A stretch of 25,757 nt of DNA, taken from IMG/VR virus record IMGVR_UViG_3300042310_000070, positions 1 to 25,757 of that record. The stretch is one strand, 5' to 3'. The stretch is from a virus. Positions 18,639-25,757 of the stretch are shown piece after piece; the first letter of the stretch is position 1, and each line of letters opens with the position of its first letter. Both the position numbers and the translations under genes were made by a program. The notes below the pieces were generated by a model. It made no database searches, was not told the origin of the DNA, and worked only from the letters and a program-made list of their open reading frames with translations.

Positions 18639-21153
18639 TTGGTTTAAAAATATATTCACACTTGCAGGTATTGGAGCTTTTGCATATCTAATTTATGATG
18701 AAGCTACTAATAAACCTAAAGTCGTAAATAAAGTAGGCTCTGATGTTGAAAACCAAACAGAAGCAACATATCTTCCTATTGCTTACGGGAGATGTACTTT
18801 AGATGGTATTAGGGTTTCTGCGGAGACTGTTAATAAGTATATTCAAACTACTGGAAATTTTGATAATAGCTTCTATACACCTGGAATAACTTCTACATAT
18901 GTAAATTCTGCTAATAATATTTTAGTAACACAATCTGTATTATGTTTAGGGCCGATTAATAGAGTAGTAGATGTTCTTGTTGATGACAAACCTATAACAG
19001 ATCCTAATTTTGCAAATTTAAATGGGTTTAGAATTGATGTACACAATGCAGGCTCTACTAGTTATTCATGTGAACTTGCACGTAGTCATGTATCAAATGC
19101 TGCACATTCTTATTTCAATAAAATGGCATATGCTACTTCAGTATTTAAACTAAATGGTACAACACCAGCTTTTAGTGGTATACCTAAATTACAGTTCTTT
19201 TTAGAAGGATCTAAAGTAAATGTATATAATGCTACAGGGCAAAATCCAGTATTACAGTATTCTAATAATCCAGCATGGTGTTTACTACATTTCTTAACAA
19301 ATAATTACTTAACAAAATCTCTTGTAAATATAAATGAAATAGATATTATATCATTTTATAAAGCAGCTCAAATATGTGAGCAGTCCACAGGCATATCGCA
19401 TGCAGGAAAAGGGCGTGTATGGGGCTCACCAGACCCTTATACATATAAAAGATATGAATGTAATATGGTTTTAGATACTAGTAGACCTGCTAGAGAAAAT
19501 ATTTCAGACATATTATCTACTATGAATTATGCAGATTTAGTATGGTCTGAAGGGACTTATAAATTAAAGCTTATCGATCCCACTAAAAATTATTCTTTGG
19601 CAGCTAATTTATGTTCACCATTAGATAGTGTTTCAATAAATGATGACCATTTAGTATTAGGCGAACAAATTGATTTAGCATGGCCACCTATTTCTAGTAA
19701 GTTGAACTATATAACTGTTAAATTTAAAAATGAAGAATTAGATTTTAAAGAAGATTCTATTTCATGGCCGCCGAAAAATACTAGAACCTATTATGTAGGC
19801 GAGGGACCGTATCAGTATACTGCAGATATTTATACTAAACCTGAAGCTAATTCTTTAGCGGCTGATTATGGTGTTTGGGCAGGTTCGGGCAGTAGCTGCA
19901 TACTAGTGTACTTATTTAAAACTCCTATGTATTTAACGTCTACATCTGCTACATTCTACCATTCTGGTCCATCTAGTGATAGTTGGAATATTAAAAGCGA
20001 ATCTGATGCTTCATTAGCATTAACAACAAAGCCTACTACAATTACCTTAAAGGCTAATACAGTATATAAAGTTACAATGAATGCAACAGGCAGAGGTGTA
20101 GGCGATCGTGCATTAGCGGGTACTATTCAAACATCTAGTCAAATATTATGGACAACACGTGATGAAACTTTTGCAAACTATGTAACTATTTCTGAAACAG
20201 ACCAATACAGTTCATTATTAGCAGAAGATGGTGGAATAATATTAGAACAATCTACTAATTTAGTAGGCATAACCTCCAGAACACATGCTCTTGCAAGAGC
20301 TAGGGATATTCTAAATAAAAGTAGAAATGAATTAGCTGTTGGTATTTCTGTTGCTACACCTGGAGTATTATTTGAACCTGGTGATATAATTCAATTAGAT
20401 ACTGCTACATTAGACCTGGCTATACAGAATTTTAGAATAGCATCTATAGATATTAAAGATAATGATATATTGCAATTAAAAGCAACATTATATGATAACG
20501 CTATAATTGCACCGTATACTTCTACATACCAAACTGAGAAATTAGAATGGGTTTCGAGTACTTATGTACCAGCTCCGACTAATGTTTCGTATACAGTTTC
20601 TACTGTTTCGTCATCTGAGAAATCTTCAGGGACTATTAAGTGGTCAGGTGTATCGAGCAATTTAGGTAACATTGTTTATAGGATAACTGTATATGGATTA
20701 AATGCGCCTATTATTGATGTAGATAAAGTTTTATCTTTTGATGTAGTTGGTACTACTGAATGCGTATTGCCTGATTTAGAACTTAAAGGGATTACAGAAG
20801 CTAGATTTTCTGTAAAAACAGTAATAGATAAACATGGAGAGTCTATAGAATCATTTACTGGAACAACTTTAGAAACATTAGTTCCTTATGATCCGTCTAT
20901 TATTATAACACCTGCAAGTGGCCAGCCTTCTAATTTTACAATAGCATCTAATAGCAAGGTTATTACACCTTCGTATATTATACTGCAAGCTAATTCTGGT
21001 GTTTCACATTCGAATTATACATGGTATATTAATAATGTAAAACAAACGTATCAGATAATTAATGGTGTTTCAACACCTGCTAATACACAGACATTCAGAT
21101 TAATAGCTCCATCTGATTCAAATCCATTAAGTATAAAAGTTATAGCGAGTTAA
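18628..21153 (+). CDS. gpJ-like tail tip / central fibre protein
   Basis: An 841-residue tail tip protein that should sit at the end of the tube, close the channel and help contact the receptor. Seen: a hydrophobic segment at about residues 8-24 (IFTLAGIGAFAYLIY); NKVGSDVENQTEATYLPIAYGR at 34-55, which is the 'N-x-x-G-S-x-x-x-IPVVYG-x-R' opening of gpJ-like phage tail proteins; LCLGPINRVVDVLVDDKPI; and CNMVLDTSRPARENISDILST with YADLVWSEGTYKLKL, the conserved gpJ core with baseplate-hub-like domains. Residues from about 649 form a fibronectin type III-like domain (APTNVSYTV...GTIKWSG) and the end is Ig-like. It is shorter than lambda gpJ (1132 residues), with the fibre part moved to the next gene. 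The N-terminal hydrophobic segment is an oddity for a virion tip protein. Confidence 0.85.
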   Translation: MADSWFKNIFTLAGIGAFAYLIYDEATNKPKVVNKVGSDVENQTEATYLPIAYGRCTLDGIRVSAETVNKYIQTTGNFDNSFYTPGITSTYVNSANNILVTQSVLCLGPINRVVDVLVDDKPITDPNFANLNGFRIDVHNAGSTSYSCELARSHVSNAAHSYFNKMAYATSVFKLNGTTPAFSGIPKLQFFLEGSKVNVYNATGQNPVLQYSNNPAWCLLHFLTNNYLTKSLVNINEIDIISFYKAAQICEQSTGISHAGKGRVWGSPDPYTYKRYECNMVLDTSRPARENISDILSTMNYADLVWSEGTYKLKLIDPTKNYSLAANLCSPLDSVSINDDHLVLGEQIDLAWPPISSKLNYITVKFKNEELDFKEDSISWPPKNTRTYYVGEGPYQYTADIYTKPEANSLAADYGVWAGSGSSCILVYLFKTPMYLTSTSATFYHSGPSSDSWNIKSESDASLALTTKPTTITLKANTVYKVTMNATGRGVGDRALAGTIQTSSQILWTTRDETFANYVTISETDQYSSLLAEDGGIILEQSTNLVGITSRTHALARARDILNKSRNELAVGISVATPGVLFEPGDIIQLDTATLDLAIQNFRIASIDIKDNDILQLKATLYDNAIIAPYTSTYQTEKLEWVSSTYVPAPTNVSYTVSTVSSSEKSSGTIKWSGVSSNLGNIVYRITVYGLNAPIIDVDKVLSFDVVGTTECVLPDLELKGITEARFSVKTVIDKHGESIESFTGTTLETLVPYDPSIIITPASGQPSNFTIASNSKVITPSYIILQANSGVSHSNYTWYINNVKQTYQIINGVSTPANTQTFRLIAPSDSNPLSIKVIAS

Positions 21154-21155
21154 TT

Positions 21156-23663
21156 ATGGCTACACAAAGTGCTTCTACAACAATATTAACTTTAAAGGAA
21201 GGTGATGCTAATTCATCTTTATATTTAAATACATATGCAACAGTTGTACAATATGATTATACAGGTGCAATTAAAGCCAATCAACTCCCATCTATAAATG
21301 TATCAATACAACAGGGCGCTATTCTATTAGATAATGCTAAATTTGATTTCACATTAACGCCTGTTAATTGTACTGCAACTTATTCTAATGGTGTTGTGAC
21401 AGTTGCATCTATAGGTACCGCTGATAAAACTAATTTAAAGATAACAGCAACCTTAAAATCACAATATTTAAACACTATTGTCTTCCCAAGTAGCGGAGTA
21501 AATGCTACACATAATATTATAAAATCTGTTGATGTATTACGTACAGGGATTATGGACGTATATCAATGGAGTCCTACTCAGCCGACTTCTTTTCCATCAG
21601 GCGTATCAACATATACATGGGCCACTGGGCAATTTACTGACGCAGATGTATCAACAAACGGATGGTACCAAACGCCATCTATTGGAAATGAAGGTGATAC
21701 GTTATGGGTTGTCAAGCAACCTGTGCTAGATTCGAGTACTGCTGACACAACCGGTGTTACTTGGACAGCTGGCTTGGATACATTGAAAGCTATTGGAAAA
21801 GCTGGTGAAAATGGAACTAGAAATGGATTTCTAGAATTATATAAATGGTCTTACAATACACCTACTACATTTCCATCTGGAGTGTCCACATACACATGGT
21901 CTAGTGGACAATTTACACAACCCGCTACATTAAATGGCTGGGCATTGACTATAAATGATAGTCCAGGTGCTGGTTACAAGTTATTTGGGTGCTCTGTATC
22001 TATTATAAATAAATTAAATACTAATACTGATGATGTTACATGGAATACAGCTACTGCGTATATGATAGGCTCTTCTGGCAATGATTCGGTGTATGCTACT
22101 ATTTCCAAACCTGCTTTAAATGTTTCAGAAGACACTAGTGGTACAATATCTCTAAGTGGGACTGGAATATCTCTTTCATTAAATGAAGGTTCTTTACAAT
22201 TAACCCCTGTTACAACTATTACGTCTAACGGTCAATTTACAGTTTCAGTGAGTAGTTCTGGAATTACACCGGGTGCTATTACAATAAATGGAAATAATTT
22301 TATAGAAGCTGATGCTACAGCGATGTCATCTACGACTAATGCCTCTATTACTTATACTTTTAATTATAAAAGAGCAAATGGTGTTACGGGGAGTTTATCT
22401 CAAACGAGATCGCTAGCACGTAGTAAAGCTGGGGCAACAGGCGCAACAGGCTCAGGTTCTACAGGCGCGACAGGTATTTCTAATTATAGAGCTTATACAA
22501 AAGCTGCTTATAATGCAGCTACCCCTCCAACAGCACCTAATTCGGGATCTAGTTTACCACCGGCACATGCTACATATACTTGGTATAATACACCTCCTGC
22601 TTTGGCTGATAATGAGGTAATGTGGCAATCTGATGGGCAATCTCAATCTGCAGGCAGTTCTAATATCGTATGGAATACACCTTATCCTTCATCGTTAAAA
22701 GTTGGTACGTTACAAGCACTACAGACTAAAACTGGTGAATTAGTATCTCAAACAGTTGCTGGCCAAAGATTATCTATAAATGAAGGCGAATCTAATGAAT
22801 TTAGAAATTATAGTAGCAATAATAAGTTAATATCTTCAATAGGTGATACAGGTACAGGTGCTTGGGAATCTATTTTTTATTGTAGTACAGCAGCTGTTGC
22901 TAATTATAATACAGCTAATAAAAAGACAATGGGCTATGAGGTATTATTGCCGCCAATCACTACATCTTTTGCAGATGGTGTTAATTTAAGAGGCCTTGTA
23001 ATAGGGACACGTTTTGAAAATTCATTAGGATTAGATGGCGGTTTGAGTGTAGATATAGGCTGTATACAAAGATACTCAGGCTCAAGTGTGGGAGTTGTAA
23101 ATTCCAAATTTGGGTTATTTGCAACATGTGGTGTATATAATAATGAGCCTGATAGGATATCAGGAATGATCGTAAATACTTCTTCTGCAGCTGATGGTTC
23201 ATATGCTGCAAGGTTTGATCGTAGTGGCGTAGCGGGTACTTCAGGTATTGTAGTCATTCTTGATGGCACATATGCAATAAAAGCTACAGGTAATATTAAA
23301 GCTACTGGAAGTATTTCGGTATCAGGTAATATAACTGCATATGATGGATCTGATAGACGTATTAAAGAAAATATAAAACCGATTAGTAATCCATTAGCCA
23401 AGCTAAATCATATATCAGGTAATACATTTAAATGGAAACAAGAATACTATGATAAGCAAGATAAAGAATTATTTAAAGAATATGATGTCGGTGTAATAGC
23501 TCAAGAAATAGAAGCAGTATTACCTGAAGCTGTGCATGAGAGATCAGATGGTGTAATGGCTGTTAATTATGTTAAAATAGTACCACTATTAATTGAAGCT
23601 ATTAAGGAACAGCAAGTTCAAATTGAGGAGTTACGTAATGACATTACCCGTCTCTCCAAATAG
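21156..23663 (+). CDS. Tail fibre with C-terminal S74 self-cleaving intramolecular chaperone
   Basis: An 835-residue receptor-facing fibre. Seen: beta-rich N-terminus; two related modules at residues 134-206 and 227-299 (VYQWSPTQPTSFPSGVSTY versus LYKWSYNTPTTFPSGVSTY, each ending in DVTW or GVTW); collagen-like triplets GATGATGSGSTGATG at 426-440; a third, diverged module at about 443-508; beta-rich shaft; then an S74 peptidase domain from about 729: GSDRRIKENIKPI, FKWKQEYYDK, YDVGVIAQEIEAVLPEAV, VNYVKIVPLLIEAIKEQ. Ser732 is the expected self-cleavage nucleophile, so the mature fibre would end near 731. The domain drives trimer folding and then leaves. The gene starts two bases after the previous stop with only a weak ribosome site (GAG at 21147-21149), suggesting translational coupling. 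Its 3' end overlaps the next gene by 26 nt. Confidence 0.88.
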   Translation: MATQSASTTILTLKEGDANSSLYLNTYATVVQYDYTGAIKANQLPSINVSIQQGAILLDNAKFDFTLTPVNCTATYSNGVVTVASIGTADKTNLKITATLKSQYLNTIVFPSSGVNATHNIIKSVDVLRTGIMDVYQWSPTQPTSFPSGVSTYTWATGQFTDADVSTNGWYQTPSIGNEGDTLWVVKQPVLDSSTADTTGVTWTAGLDTLKAIGKAGENGTRNGFLELYKWSYNTPTTFPSGVSTYTWSSGQFTQPATLNGWALTINDSPGAGYKLFGCSVSIINKLNTNTDDVTWNTATAYMIGSSGNDSVYATISKPALNVSEDTSGTISLSGTGISLSLNEGSLQLTPVTTITSNGQFTVSVSSSGITPGAITINGNNFIEADATAMSSTTNASITYTFNYKRANGVTGSLSQTRSLARSKAGATGATGSGSTGATGISNYRAYTKAAYNAATPPTAPNSGSSLPPAHATYTWYNTPPALADNEVMWQSDGQSQSAGSSNIVWNTPYPSSLKVGTLQALQTKTGELVSQTVAGQRLSINEGESNEFRNYSSNNKLISSIGDTGTGAWESIFYCSTAAVANYNTANKKTMGYEVLLPPITTSFADGVNLRGLVIGTRFENSLGLDGGLSVDIGCIQRYSGSSVGVVNSKFGLFATCGVYNNEPDRISGMIVNTSSAADGSYAARFDRSGVAGTSGIVVILDGTYAIKATGNIKATGSISVSGNITAYDGSDRRIKENIKPISNPLAKLNHISGNTFKWKQEYYDKQDKELFKEYDVGVIAQEIEAVLPEAVHERSDGVMAVNYVKIVPLLIEAIKEQQVQIEELRNDITRLSK
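21555..22052 (+). repeat. Duplicated Trp-rich fibre module
   Basis: Two in-frame modules, 21555-21770 and 21834-22052, encode the pattern Y-x-W-S-x-x-x-P-T-x-FPSGVSTYTW...GQFT...NGW...VTW. A third diverged copy lies at about 22482-22680 (TPPTAPNSGSSLP, ATYTWYNTPP, IVWNT). Such modules occur in fibres of many phages of Gram-negative bacteria and are freely duplicated. Confidence 0.75.
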
Positions 23664-24876
23664 CATTTCTTTATCACAAGTCAATATAGAATTGGGACTT
23701 ACAAGTACTGCGACTATTAGTTTGGATGATGCAGCTGTTCGAGCATTGTTTAGTAAATCTTCTGGAATTATTTCAATGAGTGATGGTTGGGGTAAGAGTA
23801 GTGCTTTACCTAAATTAGCTACCCCACTATATTCAGTAGTAGCTGGTGGTGTTAACTCGGTATCTTTCGCATGGGCTGCAGTCTCTAATGCTACAAGTTA
23901 TGATGTGACGTTTAATGGCACTACTGCAAATCAAACTAGTCTTACATTTAACATCGCATCGGGTGTTGCCGCAGGGACTTACTCTTTGAGTGTTGTGGCC
24001 AAGGCAACCAACTACACTCACTCAGATGCTGCTACATCTGGTAATATAATCGTAACAAATGCTAAACTCTCTACCCCTTCGTTTACGGCGGCCACTGGTT
24101 CAGTCAATCAAGTATCATTTACATGGAGTGCAGTTACAAATGCTACAAGTTATGATGTGACGTTCAATAGTGTAACAACTAATCAGACTAGCACAACATT
24201 TACAAGCGTTAATACTTTGACCCCGGGCACATATTATCTTTTTGTTAAAGCGAAAGCAGCCAACTATCCCGATTCAGATGTCGGTACCAGTTCTGCGGTT
24301 GCAACCGCAGCGGTACCAGCGCTTGCACTTCCAGGTACGGTTACATTAACCACTAGCGCCATCACAAGCACTACAGCAAGGATTACTGCAACAACCAATT
24401 CAGGAGGTGCTCCGGCTAATTTCCACTTATTTAGGAATATTAATGGGACCAATACCTATATACGGTCTGCAGCTAATGGTATATTTGATCTGTACGATAT
24501 GACACCTGGTGAAACCTATGGCCCTTATCGTTCTTATGCGGAAAATGCTACAGGCATCTCAGCATATTGGTCTAATGATGTGTATGTCACTAACACAGCT
24601 GTCTTTACACCTGTATCAACAACAGCTAGTGGTATTACAAACACTAATTGGTACACATATTCGTATACAGCGCCTGTTACTAGAACATATACATTTACAG
24701 CTACAGGTTTTGATACGCAGATATCTTTCGATGGCTTTACAACATTTACTGATGCTGATTCGCAGCCTGGCAATGGTGAGCAAGTCACAAAAGCAATGAC
24801 AGCTGGCCAAAGCGTTACAGTGTCTGTTCGTGCCTATGGCACTGGTGGCGGTACCTTAACATTCTCTATAACTTAA
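23638..24876 (+). CDS. Tail-associated protein with fibronectin/Ig-like repeats
   Basis: A 412-residue virion surface protein. Seen: a short N-terminal domain LPVSPNSISLSQVNIELG ... ISLDDAAVRALFSKSSG ... ISMSDGWGKS (residues 3-55), a conserved attachment-like head found on tail and adhesion proteins; two fibronectin type III-like domains with matching SVSFAWAAVSNATSYDVTFN and QVSFTWSAVTNATSYDVTFN strands, 84 residues apart; a third Ig-like domain from about residue 238 (TVTLTTSAITSTTARITATT); and a C-terminal jelly-roll-like domain (TNWYTYSYTAPVTRTYTFTA ... TAGQSVTVSVRAYG) resembling pre-peptidase C-terminal domains. The ATG at 23638 has GAGGAG (23625-23630) 7 nt upstream; an in-frame ATG at 23593 lies inside the fibre's chaperone and has no such site. 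It probably decorates the tail tip and binds surface sugars; the binding role is inferred. Confidence 0.75.
   Translation: MTLPVSPNSISLSQVNIELGLTSTATISLDDAAVRALFSKSSGIISMSDGWGKSSALPKLATPLYSVVAGGVNSVSFAWAAVSNATSYDVTFNGTTANQTSLTFNIASGVAAGTYSLSVVAKATNYTHSDAATSGNIIVTNAKLSTPSFTAATGSVNQVSFTWSAVTNATSYDVTFNSVTTNQTSTTFTSVNTLTPGTYYLFVKAKAANYPDSDVGTSSAVATAAVPALALPGTVTLTTSAITSTTARITATTNSGGAPANFHLFRNINGTNTYIRSAANGIFDLYDMTPGETYGPYRSYAENATGISAYWSNDVYVTNTAVFTPVSTTASGITNTNWYTYSYTAPVTRTYTFTATGFDTQISFDGFTTFTDADSQPGNGEQVTKAMTAGQSVTVSVRAYGTGGGTLTFSIT
23887..24164 (+). repeat. Duplicated fibronectin-like unit with 26-base identity
   Basis: The 26-base stretch beginning AATGCTACAAGTTATGATGT occurs identically at 23887-23912 and 24139-24164, 252 nt (84 codons) apart and in frame. 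The flanking protein matches continue, but DNA identity falls off, so the duplication is older than the conserved core or the core is under homogenising exchange. Confidence 0.8.
24282..24319 (+). repeat. 18-bp perfect palindrome flanked by 9-bp direct repeats
   Basis: CTGCGGTTGCAACCGCAG (24293-24310) is a perfect inverted repeat. CGGTACCAG flanks it on both sides (24282-24290 and 24311-24319). GGTACC is itself self-complementary, so the copies can extend the stem. It lies in a GC-rich Ala/Val linker between Ig-like domains, inside the coding frame. Confidence 0.8.
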
Positions 24877-24878
24877 TT

Positions 24879-25055
24879 ATGAAAAAATTATACTTCACCG
24901 CAGCTACGGAATATGTTGTGCAAGATTCACAGCTTCCGGAACCATTGAATATTGCCAGTTTTGAAGCGGAAGATTTTGATGTTACAGTTAGTTACATCTT
25001 ACTTCCAGGCAATACTTATGAAATTTTAACAAATATTGGAGGACAACCCGCATGA
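24879..25055 (+). CDS. Small hypothetical protein (58 residues)
   Basis: A short gene, MKKLYFTAATEYVV to the end NIGGQPA, starting two bases after the preceding stop and overlapping the holin-like gene as ATGA at 25052-25055. It has no transmembrane segment and no known motif. It is acidic in the middle (EAEDFD) and beta-like, with a SYILLPGNTYEIL stretch. No good ribosome site is visible, but the two-base gap suggests translational coupling to the Ig-repeat gene. The tight packing on both sides and ordinary codon use support a real gene. Its position between tail-surface protein and holin gives no clear function; a small tail-tip accessory protein is one possibility. Confidence 0.65.
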   Translation: MKKLYFTAATEYVVQDSQLPEPLNIASFEAEDFDVTVSYILLPGNTYEILTNIGGQPA

Positions 25056-25234
25056 GATATTTATTTGCAAGATTAAAAGAACCATCTACATGGTTCGGTA
25101 TTATTTCAGCTACATTAGCTATCTTAAGTTCATTTAAAGTGTTAGTATTAACGCCTGAAGAAATGGATAGTTTACTCGCGCTGTCGGTTGCCGTTTTGGG
25201 TGGCGGCAGTATCACGTCTAAAGATCCTGAATAA
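25052..25234 (+). CDS. Holin-like small membrane protein
   Basis: A 60-residue protein. Seen: a basic N-terminus (MRYLFARLKEPSTW), a hydrophobic helix at about 14-33 (WFGIISATLAILSSFKVLVL), a short turn with TPEEMD, a second weakly hydrophobic helix at about 39-54 (SLLALSVAVLGGGSI) and a charged tail ending SKDPE. The size, two-helix layout and place after the tail genes fit small phage holins or spanin-region membrane proteins, and the 'LKEPSTW.G' start is common among them. GGAGGA (25038-25043) lies 8 nt before the ATG. No endolysin follows in the window. Because holins are short and diverse, the function is a reasonable guess and not a firm call. Confidence 0.6.
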   Translation: MRYLFARLKEPSTWFGIISATLAILSSFKVLVLTPEEMDSLLALSVAVLGGGSITSKDPE

Positions 25235-25249
25235 AAAGGGAAAAAACAC

Positions 25250-25757
25250 ATGGCGAAAAAATCTAGACGTACTGAAGAAAACGTTGTAGAACCCACTACT
25301 GAAAAGGACTTACAGCTTTTAACAGATGCACAAAAAAGATATTTAAATTCCATAAAATCAAATATAATAACGTTTGGTGTTGGGGTTGCTGGTACAGGTA
25401 AATCATATGTAGCATTATCATATGCTGCTCAATTACTACAGAACAAGCGAATATCAAAGATCATTGTTACAAGGCCTGCGGTAGAAGCCGGTGAATCATT
25501 TGGATACTTACCAGGAGAGCTTGAGGAAAAATATGCTCCCTACGTTGATCCAATAAAAGATATATTAAACAAAAGATTAGGTCATTCATTTACAGATTAC
25601 TTATTTAAACGTAAAGTAATTGAAGCAAGACCATTGGCATTTATCAGAGGAAGTACATTTGAAAATACATTCGTATTATTAGATGAAGCTCAAAATTGTA
25701 CTCCTGCTCAAATGAAAATGTTCTTAACTAGAATTGGTGAGAATACTAAAGTAGTTA
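25250..25757 (+). CDS. PhoH-like ATPase (N-terminal part; runs off the window)
   Basis: The first 169 residues of a P-loop protein of the PhoH family. Seen: Walker A GVAGTGKS at residues 45-52, IIVTRPAVEAGESFGYLPG at 71-89 with EKYAPYVDPIKD at 93-104, FIRGSTFEN at 131-139 and Walker B VLLDEAQN at 142-149. These are the hallmark PhoH motifs (TRP...E..GFLPG...K..PY..P..D; F-x-RG-x-T-x-x-N; DEAQN). The ATG at 25250 has AAGGG (25236-25240) 9 nt upstream and lies 15 nt after the holin-like stop. The family binds ATP and has been linked to RNA handling and phosphate-starvation responses in hosts; its phage role is unsettled. The 3' end is outside the window. Confidence 0.9.
   Translation, partial: MAKKSRRTEENVVEPTTEKDLQLLTDAQKRYLNSIKSNIITFGVGVAGTGKSYVALSYAAQLLQNKRISKIIVTRPAVEAGESFGYLPGELEEKYAPYVDPIKDILNKRLGHSFTDYLFKRKVIEARPLAFIRGSTFENTFVLLDEAQNCTPAQMKMFLTRIGENTKVV

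Noticed and set aside
22431-22475. GAT-triplet stretch taken as a collagen gene or CRISPR-like repeat
   Set aside because: It encodes five short Gly-x-x triplets within the fibre, a usual fibre linker, and has no repeat-spacer structure.
22934-23401. 155-residue open frame on the - strand inside the fibre gene
   Set aside because: Shadow of the fibre shaft coding sequence, with no ribosome site and no homology that I recognise.
1-25757. tRNA genes, CRISPR arrays, insertion sequences, integrase or attachment sites
   Set aside because: None were seen by eye on either strand; the window is fully accounted for by packed structural genes.

Overview
This window is the tail half of the late structural module of an AT-rich tailed phage (or prophage) with siphovirus-like gene order. 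All recognisable genes lie on the + strand and are tightly packed, with start/stop overlaps and good ribosome binding sites. There is no integrase, tRNA, CRISPR array or insertion sequence. A Gram-negative host is likely but not proven. The reasons are a gpJ-like tail-tip protein, a lambda-type G/GT frameshift on the same heptamer that lambda uses, a fibre with an S74 chaperone, and a peptidoglycan-cleaving domain inside the tape measure.

Layout. At 1-1319 lie the tail end of an unidentified gene and three neck genes: a DnaT_2-type adaptor, a head-closure-like protein and a tail-terminator-like protein. At 1338-3196 come the tail tube protein, a small unknown gene, the G and GT tail assembly chaperones joined by a -1 frameshift at GGGAAAG (2551-2557), and an HK97-gp10-like protein in an unusual position. 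A strong intrinsic terminator (3203-3229) then stands directly before one enormous gene, the 4720-residue tape measure protein (3243-17405), which fills 55% of the window. At 17416-21153 lie a distal-tail-like protein, a hub-like protein with four cysteines and a gpJ-like tip protein. At 21156-24876 lie the receptor-facing proteins: a fibre with an S74 self-cleaving chaperone and a protein built of fibronectin/Ig-like repeats. At 24879-25757 lie a 58-residue orphan, a holin-like membrane protein and the start of a PhoH-like ATPase.

How it works together. The chaperones G and GT coat the tape measure while tail tube subunits polymerise along it. The terminator protein stops growth, and the adaptor and closure proteins join tail to head. 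The distal-tail, hub and gpJ-like proteins form the tip that carries the fibre and the Ig-like protein. On infection the tape measure is presumably released; its transglycosylase domain and hydrophobic stretches would open a path for DNA through wall and membrane.

The most notable feature is the tape measure. By the usual residue-to-length ratio it implies a tail of several hundred nanometres. It also carries three copies of a glycine-rich motif usually seen once near the C-terminus, a four-unit 32-residue repeat, and about 1,090 residues of unrecognised sequence.
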